A DNA stretch of 64,000 bases from Variovorax gracilis. GTDB taxonomy: Bacteria > Pseudomonadota > Gammaproteobacteria > Burkholderiales > Burkholderiaceae_C. Below, piece after piece: positions 15,708 to 23,597 of this stretch (position 1 is its first letter; every line of letters begins with the position of its first letter). The notes under the pieces were generated by a model that made no database searches, had not been told where the DNA came from, and saw only the letters and a list, made by a program, of their open reading frames with translations. The position numbers and the translations under genes are program-made. The stretch is taken from assembly GCF_030317115.1 (NCBI RefSeq), contig NZ_JASZYF010000011.1:156385-220384 (forward strand). The letters are read 5' to 3'.

Positions 15708-17759
15708 ATGGCCAACCAAGCCTTGATGGCCAACGCGATTCGCGCGTTGGCAATGGATGCCGTTCAACTCGCAAACTCGGGGCATCCGGGCGCACCGATG
15801 GGCATGGCCGACATGGCTGTTGCGTTGTGGGGCGAGCATCTCAAGCACAACCCCGCCAATCCGCAATGGTTCGACCGCGACCGCTTCGTGCTGTCGAACG
15901 GCCACGCCTCGATGCTCATCTACTCGGTGCTGCATCTCACGGGCTACGCATTGCCCATCGAGGAACTCAAGCGCTTCCGCCAACTGCACAGCAAGACGGC
16001 AGGCCACCCCGAGACCGGCATCACACCCGGCGTGGAAACCACCACCGGCCCGCTCGGGCAGGGCATCACCAACGCGGTCGGCTTCGCCCTCGCTGAAAAG
16101 CTGCTCGCGTCCGAATTCAACCGCAAGGGCCACGACATCGTCGACCATCACACCTATGCCTTCCTCGGCGACGGCTGCCTGATGGAAGGCATCAGCCACG
16201 AAGCCGCCGCCCTCGCCGGCGCGTGGAAGCTCGGCAAGCTGATCGCTCTGTACGACGACAACGGCATCTCCATCGACGGCGCGGTCAAGCCCTGGTTCAT
16301 CGACAACACCGAAGAGCGCTTCAAGGCCTACGGCTGGCACGTGATCGGCCCGATCGACGGCCATGACGCCAAGGACGTGTCCAAGGCCATCGAAAAGGCG
16401 AAGAAGCACGGCGACCAGCCCACGCTCATCATCTGCAAGACGCAGATCGGCAAGGGCAGCCCGAACCGCGCCAACACCGCCAAGGCGCACGGCGAGCCGC
16501 TGGGCGCCGACGAGATCGGCCTCACGCGCAGCGCGCTGCAATGGAGCCACGCGCCCTTCGAGCTGCCAGCGGCCGTGTACGAGGAATGGGACGCCAAGGC
16601 CGCCGGCGCCAAGGCCGAAGCCGCCTGGAACGAGAAGTTCGCCGCGTACGAGCAGGCCTTCCCGGACCTGGCCGCGGAGTTCACGCGCCGCATGAAGGGC
16701 GAACTGCCGAAGAACTTCCACCAGACCGCCTTCGACACCGTGGTCGCCGCCCACACCAAGGGCGAGACCGTGGCCTCGCGCAAGGCTTCGCAGCTGGCAT
16801 TGGAGGCCTTCACCGCCGCACTGCCCGAACTGCTCGGCGGCAGCGCCGACCTGACCGGCTCCAACCTCACCAACACCAAGAGCACGCCCAGCCTGCGCTT
16901 CGACAACCACGGCAACGTGGTTCGCAGCGAAGGCAACGAGCAGTTCCCCGACGGCCTGCCGGGCCGCCACATCAACTACGGCGTGCGCGAGTTCGGCATG
17001 GCGGCCATCATGAACGGCGTGGCGCTGCATGGCGGCTACATCCCCTACGGCGGGACCTTCCTGACCTTCAGCGACTACAGCCGCAACGCCATCCGCATGG
17101 CGGCGCTGATGAAGCAGCGCGTGATCCACGTCTTCACGCACGACTCCATCGGCCTCGGCGAAGACGGCCCGACGCACCAGTCGATCGAGCACGCCGCGTC
17201 GCTGCGCCTGATTCCGAACCTCGACGTCTGGCGTCCCGGCGACACGGCCGAAACCGCCGTCGCCTGGGCCGTCGCGCTGCAGAACGCCAGCCGCCCGACC
17301 GCGCTGCTGCTGTCGCGCCAGAACCTGCCCTACTCGCCCAAGAAGGACCTGAGCGACATCAGCAAGGGCGCCTACGTGCTGTCCGAGCCCCAAGCAGTCG
17401 GCTTCAAGAACGGCAAGGCCAAGGCCGTCATCATCGCGACCGGTTCCGAAGTGCAGCTGGCGCTCAAGGCGCAGGAACTGCTCGCGGCGAAGAAGATCGC
17501 GGTGCGCGTGGTCTCCATGCCTTCCACCACCACCTTCGACCGCCAGGACGTGGCCTACAAGAAGAGCGTGCTGCCCCAGGGAACGCCGCGCATTGCCGTC
17601 GAAATGGGCGCCACCGACGGCTGGTGGAAGTATGGTGTCGCCGCTGTCGTCGGCATCGACACTTATGGCGAGTCGGCGCCGGCGGGCGTGCTGTTCAAGC
17701 ATTTCGGATTCACGGCAGAGAACGTCGCTGCCACGGTCGAAGCGGCGCTCAAGCGCTGA
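15708..17759 (+). CDS. tkt: Transketolase
   Basis: A 683-residue thiamine-diphosphate enzyme of the pentose phosphate pathway, transferring two-carbon units between ketoses and aldoses. The N-terminal SGHPGAPMGMA (24-34) is the family signature. The ThDP/metal motif GDGCLMEGISHEA starts at 154, and the pyrimidine-binding catalytic Glu is in GVREFGMAAIMNG (about 427). Length is normal for the family. AGGAAG precedes the ATG by about 7 nt. TAAAAT at 15665-15670 is a possible -10 element, although I see no good -35. gap follows 43 nt downstream on the same strand, forming a short central-metabolism operon. Confidence 0.97.
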   Translation: MANQALMANAIRALAMDAVQLANSGHPGAPMGMADMAVALWGEHLKHNPANPQWFDRDRFVLSNGHASMLIYSVLHLTGYALPIEELKRFRQLHSKTAGHPETGITPGVETTTGPLGQGITNAVGFALAEKLLASEFNRKGHDIVDHHTYAFLGDGCLMEGISHEAAALAGAWKLGKLIALYDDNGISIDGAVKPWFIDNTEERFKAYGWHVIGPIDGHDAKDVSKAIEKAKKHGDQPTLIICKTQIGKGSPNRANTAKAHGEPLGADEIGLTRSALQWSHAPFELPAAVYEEWDAKAAGAKAEAAWNEKFAAYEQAFPDLAAEFTRRMKGELPKNFHQTAFDTVVAAHTKGETVASRKASQLALEAFTAALPELLGGSADLTGSNLTNTKSTPSLRFDNHGNVVRSEGNEQFPDGLPGRHINYGVREFGMAAIMNGVALHGGYIPYGGTFLTFSDYSRNAIRMAALMKQRVIHVFTHDSIGLGEDGPTHQSIEHAASLRLIPNLDVWRPGDTAETAVAWAVALQNASRPTALLLSRQNLPYSPKKDLSDISKGAYVLSEPQAVGFKNGKAKAVIIATGSEVQLALKAQELLAAKKIAVRVVSMPSTTTFDRQDVAYKKSVLPQGTPRIAVEMGATDGWWKYGVAAVVGIDTYGESAPAGVLFKHFGFTAENVAATVEAALKR

Positions 17760-17802
17760 AGTCGATCTCACCCAGTTTTTCAACCATCCAGGAGCAAATG
17801 AC

Positions 17803-18804
17803 ATGGCTATCAAACTCGGCATCAACGGCTTCGGTCGCATCGGTCGCAACGTGCTTCGCGCGGCGGTGCAGAACTTCAAGAACGACATCGAGATCGTCGC
17901 CATCAACGACCTGCTCGAGCCCGAATATCTGGCCTACATGCTCCAGTACGACTCGGTGCACGGCCGCTTCCAGGGCGAAGTCAACGTCGAAGGCAACACC
18001 CTCGTCGTCAACGGCAAGAAGATCCGCCTCACGCAGGAGCGCGACCCCGCGCAACTGAAGTGGAGCGACGTCGGCGCCGACATCGTTCTCGAATCCACCG
18101 GCCTCTTCCTGACCAAGGAAACGGCGCAGAAGCACATCGACGCCGGCGCGAAGAAGGTCATCCTTTCGGCCCCCAGCAAGGACGACACCCCCATGTTCGT
18201 CTACGGCGTGAACGACAAGAAGTACGCCGGCGAAGCCATCATCAGCAACGCGAGCTGCACCACCAACTGCCTCGCGCCGCTGGCCAAGGTGCTGAACGAC
18301 AAGTGGGGCATCAAGCGCGGCCTGATGACCACCGTGCACGCTGCCACCGCCACGCAGAAGACCGTCGATGGCCCGAGCAACAAGGACTGGCGCGGCGGCC
18401 GCGGCATCCTGGAAAACATCATCCCGTCGAGCACCGGTGCCGCCAAGGCCGTGGGCGTGGTCATTCCCGAGCTGAACAAGAAGCTCACCGGCATGAGCTT
18501 CCGCGTGCCGACCTCCGACGTGTCGGTGGTCGACCTGACGGTGGAACTGGTCAAGGAAGCCACCTACGCCGAGATCTGCGCCGAAATGAAGGCACAGAGC
18601 GAAGGCGCGCTCAAGGGCGTGCTGGGCTACACCGAAGACAAGGTGGTCGCCACCGACTTCCGCGGCGACCCGCGCACCTCCATCTTCGACGCCGAAGCCG
18701 GCATCGCACTGGACGGCACCTTCATCAAGCTCGTGAGCTGGTATGACAACGAGTGGGGCTACTCGAACAAGTGCCTGGAGATGGTCCGGGTGATTGCGAA
18801 GTAA
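17803..18804 (+). CDS. gap: Glyceraldehyde-3-phosphate dehydrogenase, type I
   Basis: A 333-residue phosphorylating GAPDH (glycolysis/gluconeogenesis and Calvin-type interconversion). The NAD-binding GINGFGRIGRN lies at residues 6-16. The catalytic Cys152 is in SNASCTTNCLAPLAKV, the partner His follows in the family pattern, and the terminal SWYDNEWGYSNKCLEM is typical. CCAGGAG lies 10 nt before the ATG. The gene shares a strand and short spacing with tkt and is closed by a strong terminator. Confidence 0.97.
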   Translation: MAIKLGINGFGRIGRNVLRAAVQNFKNDIEIVAINDLLEPEYLAYMLQYDSVHGRFQGEVNVEGNTLVVNGKKIRLTQERDPAQLKWSDVGADIVLESTGLFLTKETAQKHIDAGAKKVILSAPSKDDTPMFVYGVNDKKYAGEAIISNASCTTNCLAPLAKVLNDKWGIKRGLMTTVHAATATQKTVDGPSNKDWRGGRGILENIIPSSTGAAKAVGVVIPELNKKLTGMSFRVPTSDVSVVDLTVELVKEATYAEICAEMKAQSEGALKGVLGYTEDKVVATDFRGDPRTSIFDAEAGIALDGTFIKLVSWYDNEWGYSNKCLEMVRVIAK

Positions 18805-18828
18805 GCTGGTTCGCCGCACTCACGAAAG

Positions 18829-18852
18829 ACGCGCCTTCGGGCGCGTTTTTTC
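18829..18852 (+). terminator. Rho-independent terminator of the tkt-gap operon
   Basis: ACGCGCC (18829-18835) and GGCGCGT (18840-18846) form a 7-bp stem closed by a stable TTCG tetraloop, followed by a run of six T residues. It lies 25 nt after the gap stop. Confidence 0.9.
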
Positions 18853-18947
18853 ATGGTGCGCTCAGCCCCGTTTGGCCTTCTGGAAGCCTCCCCTGCGTTG
18901 TTCCACAAAAGAATGTGATCAGGGAGGATTCGCGCGACGCCCGGCAC

Positions 18948-19256
18948 TCAGGCCGGCTCAAGCACGTGAATCAGCCGGCTCTCCGTCCAATCCTTCACCT
19001 TCGTGCCATAGGCCGCCATGTGTGGTGCGGCAGCGTGCGCCTGCAGGTCGGCCAGGGTTTCCCATTTCTCGACGACCACGAAAGTGTCCGGGCCGAAGGA
19101 GCCGCGCGAGGCGGGCATGCCGGCGGCATCGATGGTCGCCGTGTATTCGATGCAGCCTTTCTCGGCGAGCACTGCCGGCCGGTTGGCGCGGTAGGCCTCG
19201 AGGATCAGGTCGCGTTGACCCGGCTTGGCGGTGATGACGGCGACGACGTGAATCAT
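18948..19256 (-). CDS. Antibiotic biosynthesis monooxygenase (ABM/YgiN-like) family protein
   Basis: A 102-residue protein with the dimeric ferredoxin-like ABM fold, found in quinol and small-molecule monooxygenases. Seen features are the N-terminal beta strand IHVVAVITAKPGQRD, the helix LILEAYRANRPAVLAEKGC, and the FVVVEKWETLADLQAHAA stretch that lines the pocket, with HMAAYG following. The ATG at 19256 has AGGAG about 8 nt upstream. A longer frame reads through into the upstream metallo-beta-lactamase gene, but that continuity comes from a frameshift in the upstream gene, so this is a separate gene. Substrate unknown. Confidence 0.85.
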   Translation of the reverse strand: MIHVVAVITAKPGQRDLILEAYRANRPAVLAEKGCIEYTATIDAAGMPASRGSFGPDTFVVVEKWETLADLQAHAAAPHMAAYGTKVKDWTESRLIHVLEPA

Positions 19257-19351
19257 GTGCAATTGCTCCTGTGGTTGGACCGTCGAATTTACGGGGAAGG
19301 AGCCTCTTGCGCTGTCGCGTCGGAGGCCGCGCCACGCACGCGCCGAGACCC

Positions 19352-20288
19352 TCAGGCTCGCATGTACGCCGGCCGGGCCCGGTACAACCCTCGGTCGGGC
19401 ATCTGGTGCCAGTGGTGGAGGTTCGTGCCGAGCGTCACGAAACTGACGACGCCGCGCTGCGCCAGCGCCCGGGTCACGGCGCGGCTGGGGGGTTGCCCGG
19501 CTTCGACGCTCACCGAGATGAACGCCCCCGCCCGGCCTGCACGGACCGACGATGCGGTCAAGGACCTCCGGCGACAGATGGTCCGCGCTGCCGCTGTTGG
19601 GCAACTGCAGGAGCCGCAACTTGCCAGGCAGGTCGAGGCCCAGTTGCTCCGCGAAACTCGCGGCCGCCTCGAGCGTGCGGATGCCGGCGCGGCCCGTCAG
19701 CATCACGCCTCGCCCCTCGAACTCGCCGTAGAGCACGGAGCTCGATTCGTTCTCGGCCGAGGTGGGTGCGTCGGCGCGCAGGTTCGAGCGCGTCAATCTG
19801 CCTAGCAGGGCTGCGATGTTGGCGCGCGGCGCCGCGGCCGACTGGCCGAACTCCGGGATCAGCTGGTCCACATACCAGTCGCGTTGCGGCGCGAGCACCA
19901 TGAAGGGCCCGATCCCGGCGCCAGCGAAGGGCTCGCGCACGGGGACCCGCTTGGAGTCGGCCAGTTGCTTCAGGGCGCGCGCCGCGGGCAGCTCCGTGCG
20001 CAGGCGGGCCGCGTAGGCCCAGGGCCGCTGCATCCAGAGTTCGCCGACCTGCAGCTTTCGCAGGACCACTGCGAGGCCGGCGACGTGGTCCTCAGCCGGG
20101 TGCGAGCTCACCATGTAGTCCACGCGCGTGGTCATGTACTGCCGCTCGATGTGTGCGACCAGGCGCTCGCCCGAGATGGCGGTGCCGCCGTCATACACCA
20201 TGACCTTGTATTGGCCCGGCGTGCCCCAGCGGGCACAGATGGCTGCTCCACCCGTGCTGACGGGCAGGAGATCGACTTCATATCCCAT
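19352..20288 (-). pseudogene. Metallo-beta-lactamase-fold hydrolase (ComEC-like), frameshifted
   Basis: The first ~250 codons encode an MBL-fold protein with the metal-binding pattern SHPAEDHVAG (HxxxDH) after residue 60 and a beta-strand-rich core. The C-terminal portion is in another frame: after LDRIVGPCRPGG the reading continues sensibly as AFISVSVEAGQPPSRAV... to a stop at 19352. The switch falls at a run of five C residues (19525-19529; G run on the coding strand). Removing one G restores a 311-residue protein. The unshifted frame instead runs through into the ABM gene. Either a true single-base mutation or a sequencing error. Several MBL proteins with this short ComEC-like domain act as exported hydrolases, but the function here is unknown. 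Confidence 0.75.
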
Positions 20289-20317
20289 TGACAGAAACTC
20301 CCTGAACTCGATTTGAT

Positions 20318-20338
20318 TGCATCACTTGAATTGATGCA
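20318..20338. promoter_or_regulatory. Inverted repeat 1 upstream of hsdS (candidate operator)
   Basis: TGCATCA (20318-20324) and TGATGCA (20332-20338) are perfect 7-bp arms around a 7-nt spacer, in the divergent region between the MBL gene and hsdS. A near-copy lies 75 bp downstream at 20393-20413. Together they look like paired binding sites of a dimeric regulator. Confidence 0.5.
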
Positions 20339-20392
20339 TTAGATTTGCAGTTCAGTTTACCGAGCCAATTTCCCAAACCGCAAGCCAGTATT

Positions 20393-20413
20393 TGCATCAT
20401 GTCAATTCATGCA
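20393..20413. promoter_or_regulatory. Inverted repeat 2 overlapping the hsdS start codon (candidate operator)
   Basis: TGCATCA (20393-20399) and TCATGCA (20407-20413), one mismatch in the right arm, around a 7-nt spacer. 17 of 21 positions agree with the repeat at 20318-20338. The A of the hsdS ATG is the last base of the left arm, so a bound protein would block translation initiation signals or early transcription. Confidence 0.45.
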
Positions 20414-21001
20414 ATTCAGATCGCATTGGGCGAGCTCGTCGGAATCAAGGCCGGCTATCCCTTCCGCGGCTCGATCGAAAACCTGCCCGGCGGGTCCGTG
20501 CGTGCCGTCCAGATGAAGGACTTGGACCCGGTCGAAGGCGTCGACTGGAACACGGTCATCCACACCCGGCTCGCCGGCCGCGGCCAGGCCGACTGGCTCG
20601 TTGCCGACGACCTGCTGTTCGTCTCGCGCGGGACGCGCTTCTACGCCGCCTGCATCGATCCGCCGCCCGGCCCCGCTGTCTGCGGCCCGCATCTCTTCCA
20701 CCTGCGCGTGAAGCCCGGCGGCCGTCTGGTGCCGGCCTTCCTGGCGTGGCAGATCAACCAGCCGCCCTTCCAGCGAGAGCTGCAGCGTTCGGCCGAAGGC
20801 TCCAGCCAGTTGAGCGTGCGCCGGCCGGTGCTGGAGGCCTTGCCCATCGGCGTCCCGTCATGGGACGACCAGCGGCGCATCGTCGAACTGGCCCGTCTTG
20901 CGCGACGCGAGCGCCAGTTGCACCTCCAGATGCTGCGCAACCGCGAGCGGCTCTTCGAATCGATCGCGGAGTCGCTGGCAGCCGCCGACGGCAGCGGGTG
21001 A
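20399..21001 (+). CDS. hsdS: Type I restriction-modification specificity subunit, half-size
   Basis: A 200-residue HsdS-like protein with a single target-recognition domain. Seen are the N-terminal LGELVGIKAGYPFRGSI segment, a TRD-type beta core, the FLAWQINQPPFQRELQRSA helix and the PSWDDQRRIVELARLARRER coiled-coil conserved spacer helix. Normal HsdS proteins are about 400 residues with two TRDs; this one is exactly half. Two half subunits would have to dimerise, giving a symmetric recognition sequence. Start at ATG 20399 gives the best N-terminus; a TTG at 20345 is in frame but lacks support. hsdM follows 34 nt downstream. Confidence is high for the family and moderate for functionality. 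Confidence 0.8.
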   Translation: MSIHAIQIALGELVGIKAGYPFRGSIENLPGGSVRAVQMKDLDPVEGVDWNTVIHTRLAGRGQADWLVADDLLFVSRGTRFYAACIDPPPGPAVCGPHLFHLRVKPGGRLVPAFLAWQINQPPFQRELQRSAEGSSQLSVRRPVLEALPIGVPSWDDQRRIVELARLARRERQLHLQMLRNRERLFESIAESLAAADGSG

Positions 21002-21035
21002 CGGGAACAACGCAACAACAACCACAGGGAGAACC

Positions 21036-22550
21036 ATGATCCAAGCAACAGTCAGCCAGGAGAGCATCAATACCGCGGTGTGGAACGCCTGCGACATCTT
21101 CCGGGGCACAGTCGACCCGAGCATCTACAAGGACCATGTCCTCGCCATGCTCTTCCTCAAGTACGTGTCGGACACGTGGCAGGACCACTGCGACAGCTAC
21201 AAGAAGCAATACGCCCATGCCGAGCCCGGCCTCATCGAGGAACTGCTGAAGACCGAGCGATTCGTGCTTCCGCCCGGTGCAGGCTTCGGCGCCTTGCACG
21301 CGGCGCGCTTCGAGCCCGGCAACGGCGAGCGCATCGACCGTGCCCTGCAGGCCGTCGAAGACGCCAACATGGGGAAGCTGCGCGACGTCTTCCAGGACAT
21401 CGGCTTCAACGCCAGCAAGCTGGGCGGCGAACAGCAGAAGAACGACATCCTGCGCCACCTGCTGGAAGCCTTCGCGCAGCCCGAACTGGACCTGAGGCCG
21501 AGCCGCGTGCGCGACCCGGAGGTCATCGGCGACGCCTACGAGCACCTCATCAAGAGCTTCGCCGCCAGCAGCGGCAAGAAGGCCGGCGAGTTCTACACGC
21601 CGCCCGAGATATCCCGCCTCATGGCCCGCCTGATGGACCCGCAGGAGGGCGAGGAGATCTGCGACCCGGCCTGCGGCTCCGGCTCCTTGCTGCTCCAGTG
21701 CGGCCGCCTGATCCGCGGCCGCACCGGCGCGCGCCGCTACGCGCTCTTCGGGCAGGAAGCCATCGGCAGCACCTGGGCGCTTGCGAAGATGAACATGTTC
21801 CTGCACGGCGAGGACAACCACCGCATCGAATGGGGCGACACCCTGCGCAACCCCAAGCTGCTGGACGTCGACGGCCGCCTGCGCCGTTTCGACGTCGTCG
21901 TCGCGAACCCGCCCTTCAGCCTGGAGAAGTGGGGCCATGAAAGCGCCGAGAGCGACCGGTTCGGCCGCTTCAGGCGGGGCGTGCCGCCGCGCACCAAGGG
22001 CGACTTCGCCTTCATCCTGCACATGGTCGAGACACTGAAGCCGGACACCGGCCGCATGGCGGTCGTGATGCCGCACGGCATCCTGTTCCGGGGTGGCGCG
22101 GAAGCCGCAATCCGCCGGAAGCTCATCGACGAGAACCTGCTCGACGCAGTGATCGGCGTGCCCGAAAAACTCTTCTTCGGCACGGGCATTCCGGCGGTTG
22201 TCCTGGTGTTCCGCAAGAACAAGAAGGACGACAAGGTTCTCTTCATCGATGCCAGCCGTGAATTCCAGGCAGGCAAGAACCAGAACTTGCTGCGCAGGGC
22301 CGACATCGAACGGATCCTCGAAACCTGTGCAGCGCGGCGGTCCGTGGAGCGGTACGCCAGCCTCGTCACGCTCGCCGAGATCGCGAACCAGGGCTACAAC
22401 CTGAACATCGGTCGCTATGTCGACCCCACGCGCGTCGCGCAGGACATCGACATGGCGGAGGTCTGGCGGGAGCGCATGGCGATCCGGGAGGAGTGGGCCG
22501 GCATCGAGGAACAGATGGCCGGCTACCTGAAGGAGCTCGGATATGAGTGA
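21036..22550 (+). CDS. hsdM: Type I restriction-modification DNA methyltransferase subunit
   Basis: A 504-residue N6-adenine methyltransferase of the HsdM family. The HsdM_N helical domain covers residues 10-150 (INTAVWNACDIFRGTVDPSI at 11-30). SAM-binding motif I DPACGSGS starts at D210, and the catalytic NPPF is at 291-294. The C-terminal part mediates contact with HsdS. AGGGAGAA precedes the ATG. In a type I complex two HsdM join HsdS, then HsdR. The stop codon TGA lies within ATGAGTGA, so an ATG for another frame overlaps it, yet the next real gene (abi) begins 114 nt later. Confidence 0.95.
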   Translation: MIQATVSQESINTAVWNACDIFRGTVDPSIYKDHVLAMLFLKYVSDTWQDHCDSYKKQYAHAEPGLIEELLKTERFVLPPGAGFGALHAARFEPGNGERIDRALQAVEDANMGKLRDVFQDIGFNASKLGGEQQKNDILRHLLEAFAQPELDLRPSRVRDPEVIGDAYEHLIKSFAASSGKKAGEFYTPPEISRLMARLMDPQEGEEICDPACGSGSLLLQCGRLIRGRTGARRYALFGQEAIGSTWALAKMNMFLHGEDNHRIEWGDTLRNPKLLDVDGRLRRFDVVVANPPFSLEKWGHESAESDRFGRFRRGVPPRTKGDFAFILHMVETLKPDTGRMAVVMPHGILFRGGAEAAIRRKLIDENLLDAVIGVPEKLFFGTGIPAVVLVFRKNKKDDKVLFIDASREFQAGKNQNLLRRADIERILETCAARRSVERYASLVTLAEIANQGYNLNIGRYVDPTRVAQDIDMAEVWRERMAIREEWAGIEEQMAGYLKELGYE

Positions 22551-22581
22551 TGCCGGGTTCCACGCTCAGCAGCGACTTCGC

Positions 22582-22650
22582 TACAATTGCGGCAACACGA
22601 CCGCCACGCCTCTGCTCATGCATGCGCAACCTTGGCGGTCTTTTCTTTTG
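22582..22650 (+). ncRNA. Predicted small structured RNA upstream of the Abi_2 gene (abiF-RNA-like)
   Basis: In the 114-bp gap between hsdM and abi I see TACAAT (22582-22587), a good -10 element. An 8-bp perfect stem follows (GACCGCCA at 22599-22606, TGGCGGTC at 22633-22640) enclosing a 26-nt loop that contains ATGCAT. A T-rich tail TTTTCTTTT (22641-22649) comes next. This gives a short transcript of about 55-60 nt ending in its own terminator, directly before an abortive-infection gene. abiF-type conserved RNAs have been described in just this position. I infer, but cannot confirm, that this is such an RNA. It could alternatively be only the hsdM terminator. Confidence 0.5.
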
Positions 22651-22664
22651 TGCGGGCGATTCTG

Positions 22665-23597
22665 ATGGCGACCGCGCCTTCTCCAGCGCCGTACGCGAAA
22701 CCTGCCCTGACGTTCGAGGGACAGCTCGCCGTTGTTCAAGCGCGCGGCTTGATCGCCAACAACCGGGACGCGGCATTTGCAGCGTTCTCTTCAATCAGCT
22801 ACTACCGCCTGAGCGGCTATTGGTACCCGTTTCGCTTGCGCGCTGCAGACGGAGCAGTTTCCGAGGACTTCGAGCGCGGGGCCTATCTTGAGAGCGTTCT
22901 GCGTCTCTACGAATTCGACCGGCGGCTTCGGTTGCTGGTGCTCGACGCATTGGAGCGTGCGGAGGTCGCGCTGCGCACGGCGGTCGCCTATCAACTTGGC
23001 CATCATTACGGCGCGTTGGGACATGAAGACGCGGCGACCTTCCACCCCAGCTTCGATCACGCTGCCTGGATCGACAAACTTCACGGAGAGGCACGTCGCT
23101 CACAGGACGCGTTTGTGACCCACTACCGCCGCCGCTACACGAATTTCCCGGCGCTGCCAGTCTGGATGCTGACCGAAGTCATGAGCTTGGGCAGCCTGTC
23201 ACGCCTCGTCCGGAGCCTCAAGGCAGAGGACAAGAGAGCCGTTGCCACACGCTTTCACCTCCATCCAAAGCGCCTCGAGAACTGGCTGCATGTGCTGACG
23301 TATGTTCGCAATGTGTGTGCGCATCACAGCCGTCTATGGAATCGCGAGTTGGCCATCCGGCCCGACCTCAAGGGCGGCGCCGATTGGCTTCCACCGGTGA
23401 CTCCGCGCAACGACCGTGTCTTCTATGTCCTGCTCATGTTGCGTCATCTGCTGCGGTGTTGCGGCAATGGAGATGATTGGGCGAAGTCCTGTGAAGCGCT
23501 GCTGCTTTCGATGACTTCGAATTCGCGATGGAGGATCGCGATGGGATTTCCGGAGGCTTGGACGAGCCATCCTCAATGGGTGTCGGAGCGCAAATGA
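22665..23597 (+). CDS. Abi family (Abi_2, AbiD/AbiF-like) abortive infection protein
   Basis: A 310-residue Abi_2 protein. Conserved features: the N-terminal TFEGQLAVVQARGL helix, SYYRLSGYWYPFR (45-57), the FDRRLRLLVLDALERAEVALRT helix, and the RNVCAHHSRLWNR motif at 215-227. R215-x4-H220 is the HEPN RNase motif, so the protein is probably a ribonuclease toxin that kills or stalls infected cells. Members of this family often sit inside type I restriction loci, as here between hsdM and hsdR. The codon usage looks less GC-rich by eye than that of the neighbours, consistent with acquisition. Its stop overlaps the hsdR start (ATGA). Confidence 0.85.
   Translation: MATAPSPAPYAKPALTFEGQLAVVQARGLIANNRDAAFAAFSSISYYRLSGYWYPFRLRAADGAVSEDFERGAYLESVLRLYEFDRRLRLLVLDALERAEVALRTAVAYQLGHHYGALGHEDAATFHPSFDHAAWIDKLHGEARRSQDAFVTHYRRRYTNFPALPVWMLTEVMSLGSLSRLVRSLKAEDKRAVATRFHLHPKRLENWLHVLTYVRNVCAHHSRLWNRELAIRPDLKGGADWLPPVTPRNDRVFYVLLMLRHLLRCCGNGDDWAKSCEALLLSMTSNSRWRIAMGFPEAWTSHPQWVSERK

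Noticed and set aside
15618..17906. Long - strand frame antisense to transketolase
   Set aside because: Antisense shadow of tkt in GC-rich DNA; no start signal or domain.
18948..20288. Apparent MBL-ABM fusion protein of 446 residues
   Set aside because: The join arises from a one-base frameshift; the ABM part has its own ATG and Shine-Dalgarno, and the MBL C-terminus continues in another frame.
22640..22650. T-run after the RNA hairpin read solely as the hsdM terminator
   Set aside because: Possible, but a -10 element sits between the hsdM stop and the hairpin, so I kept the small-RNA reading at moderate confidence.
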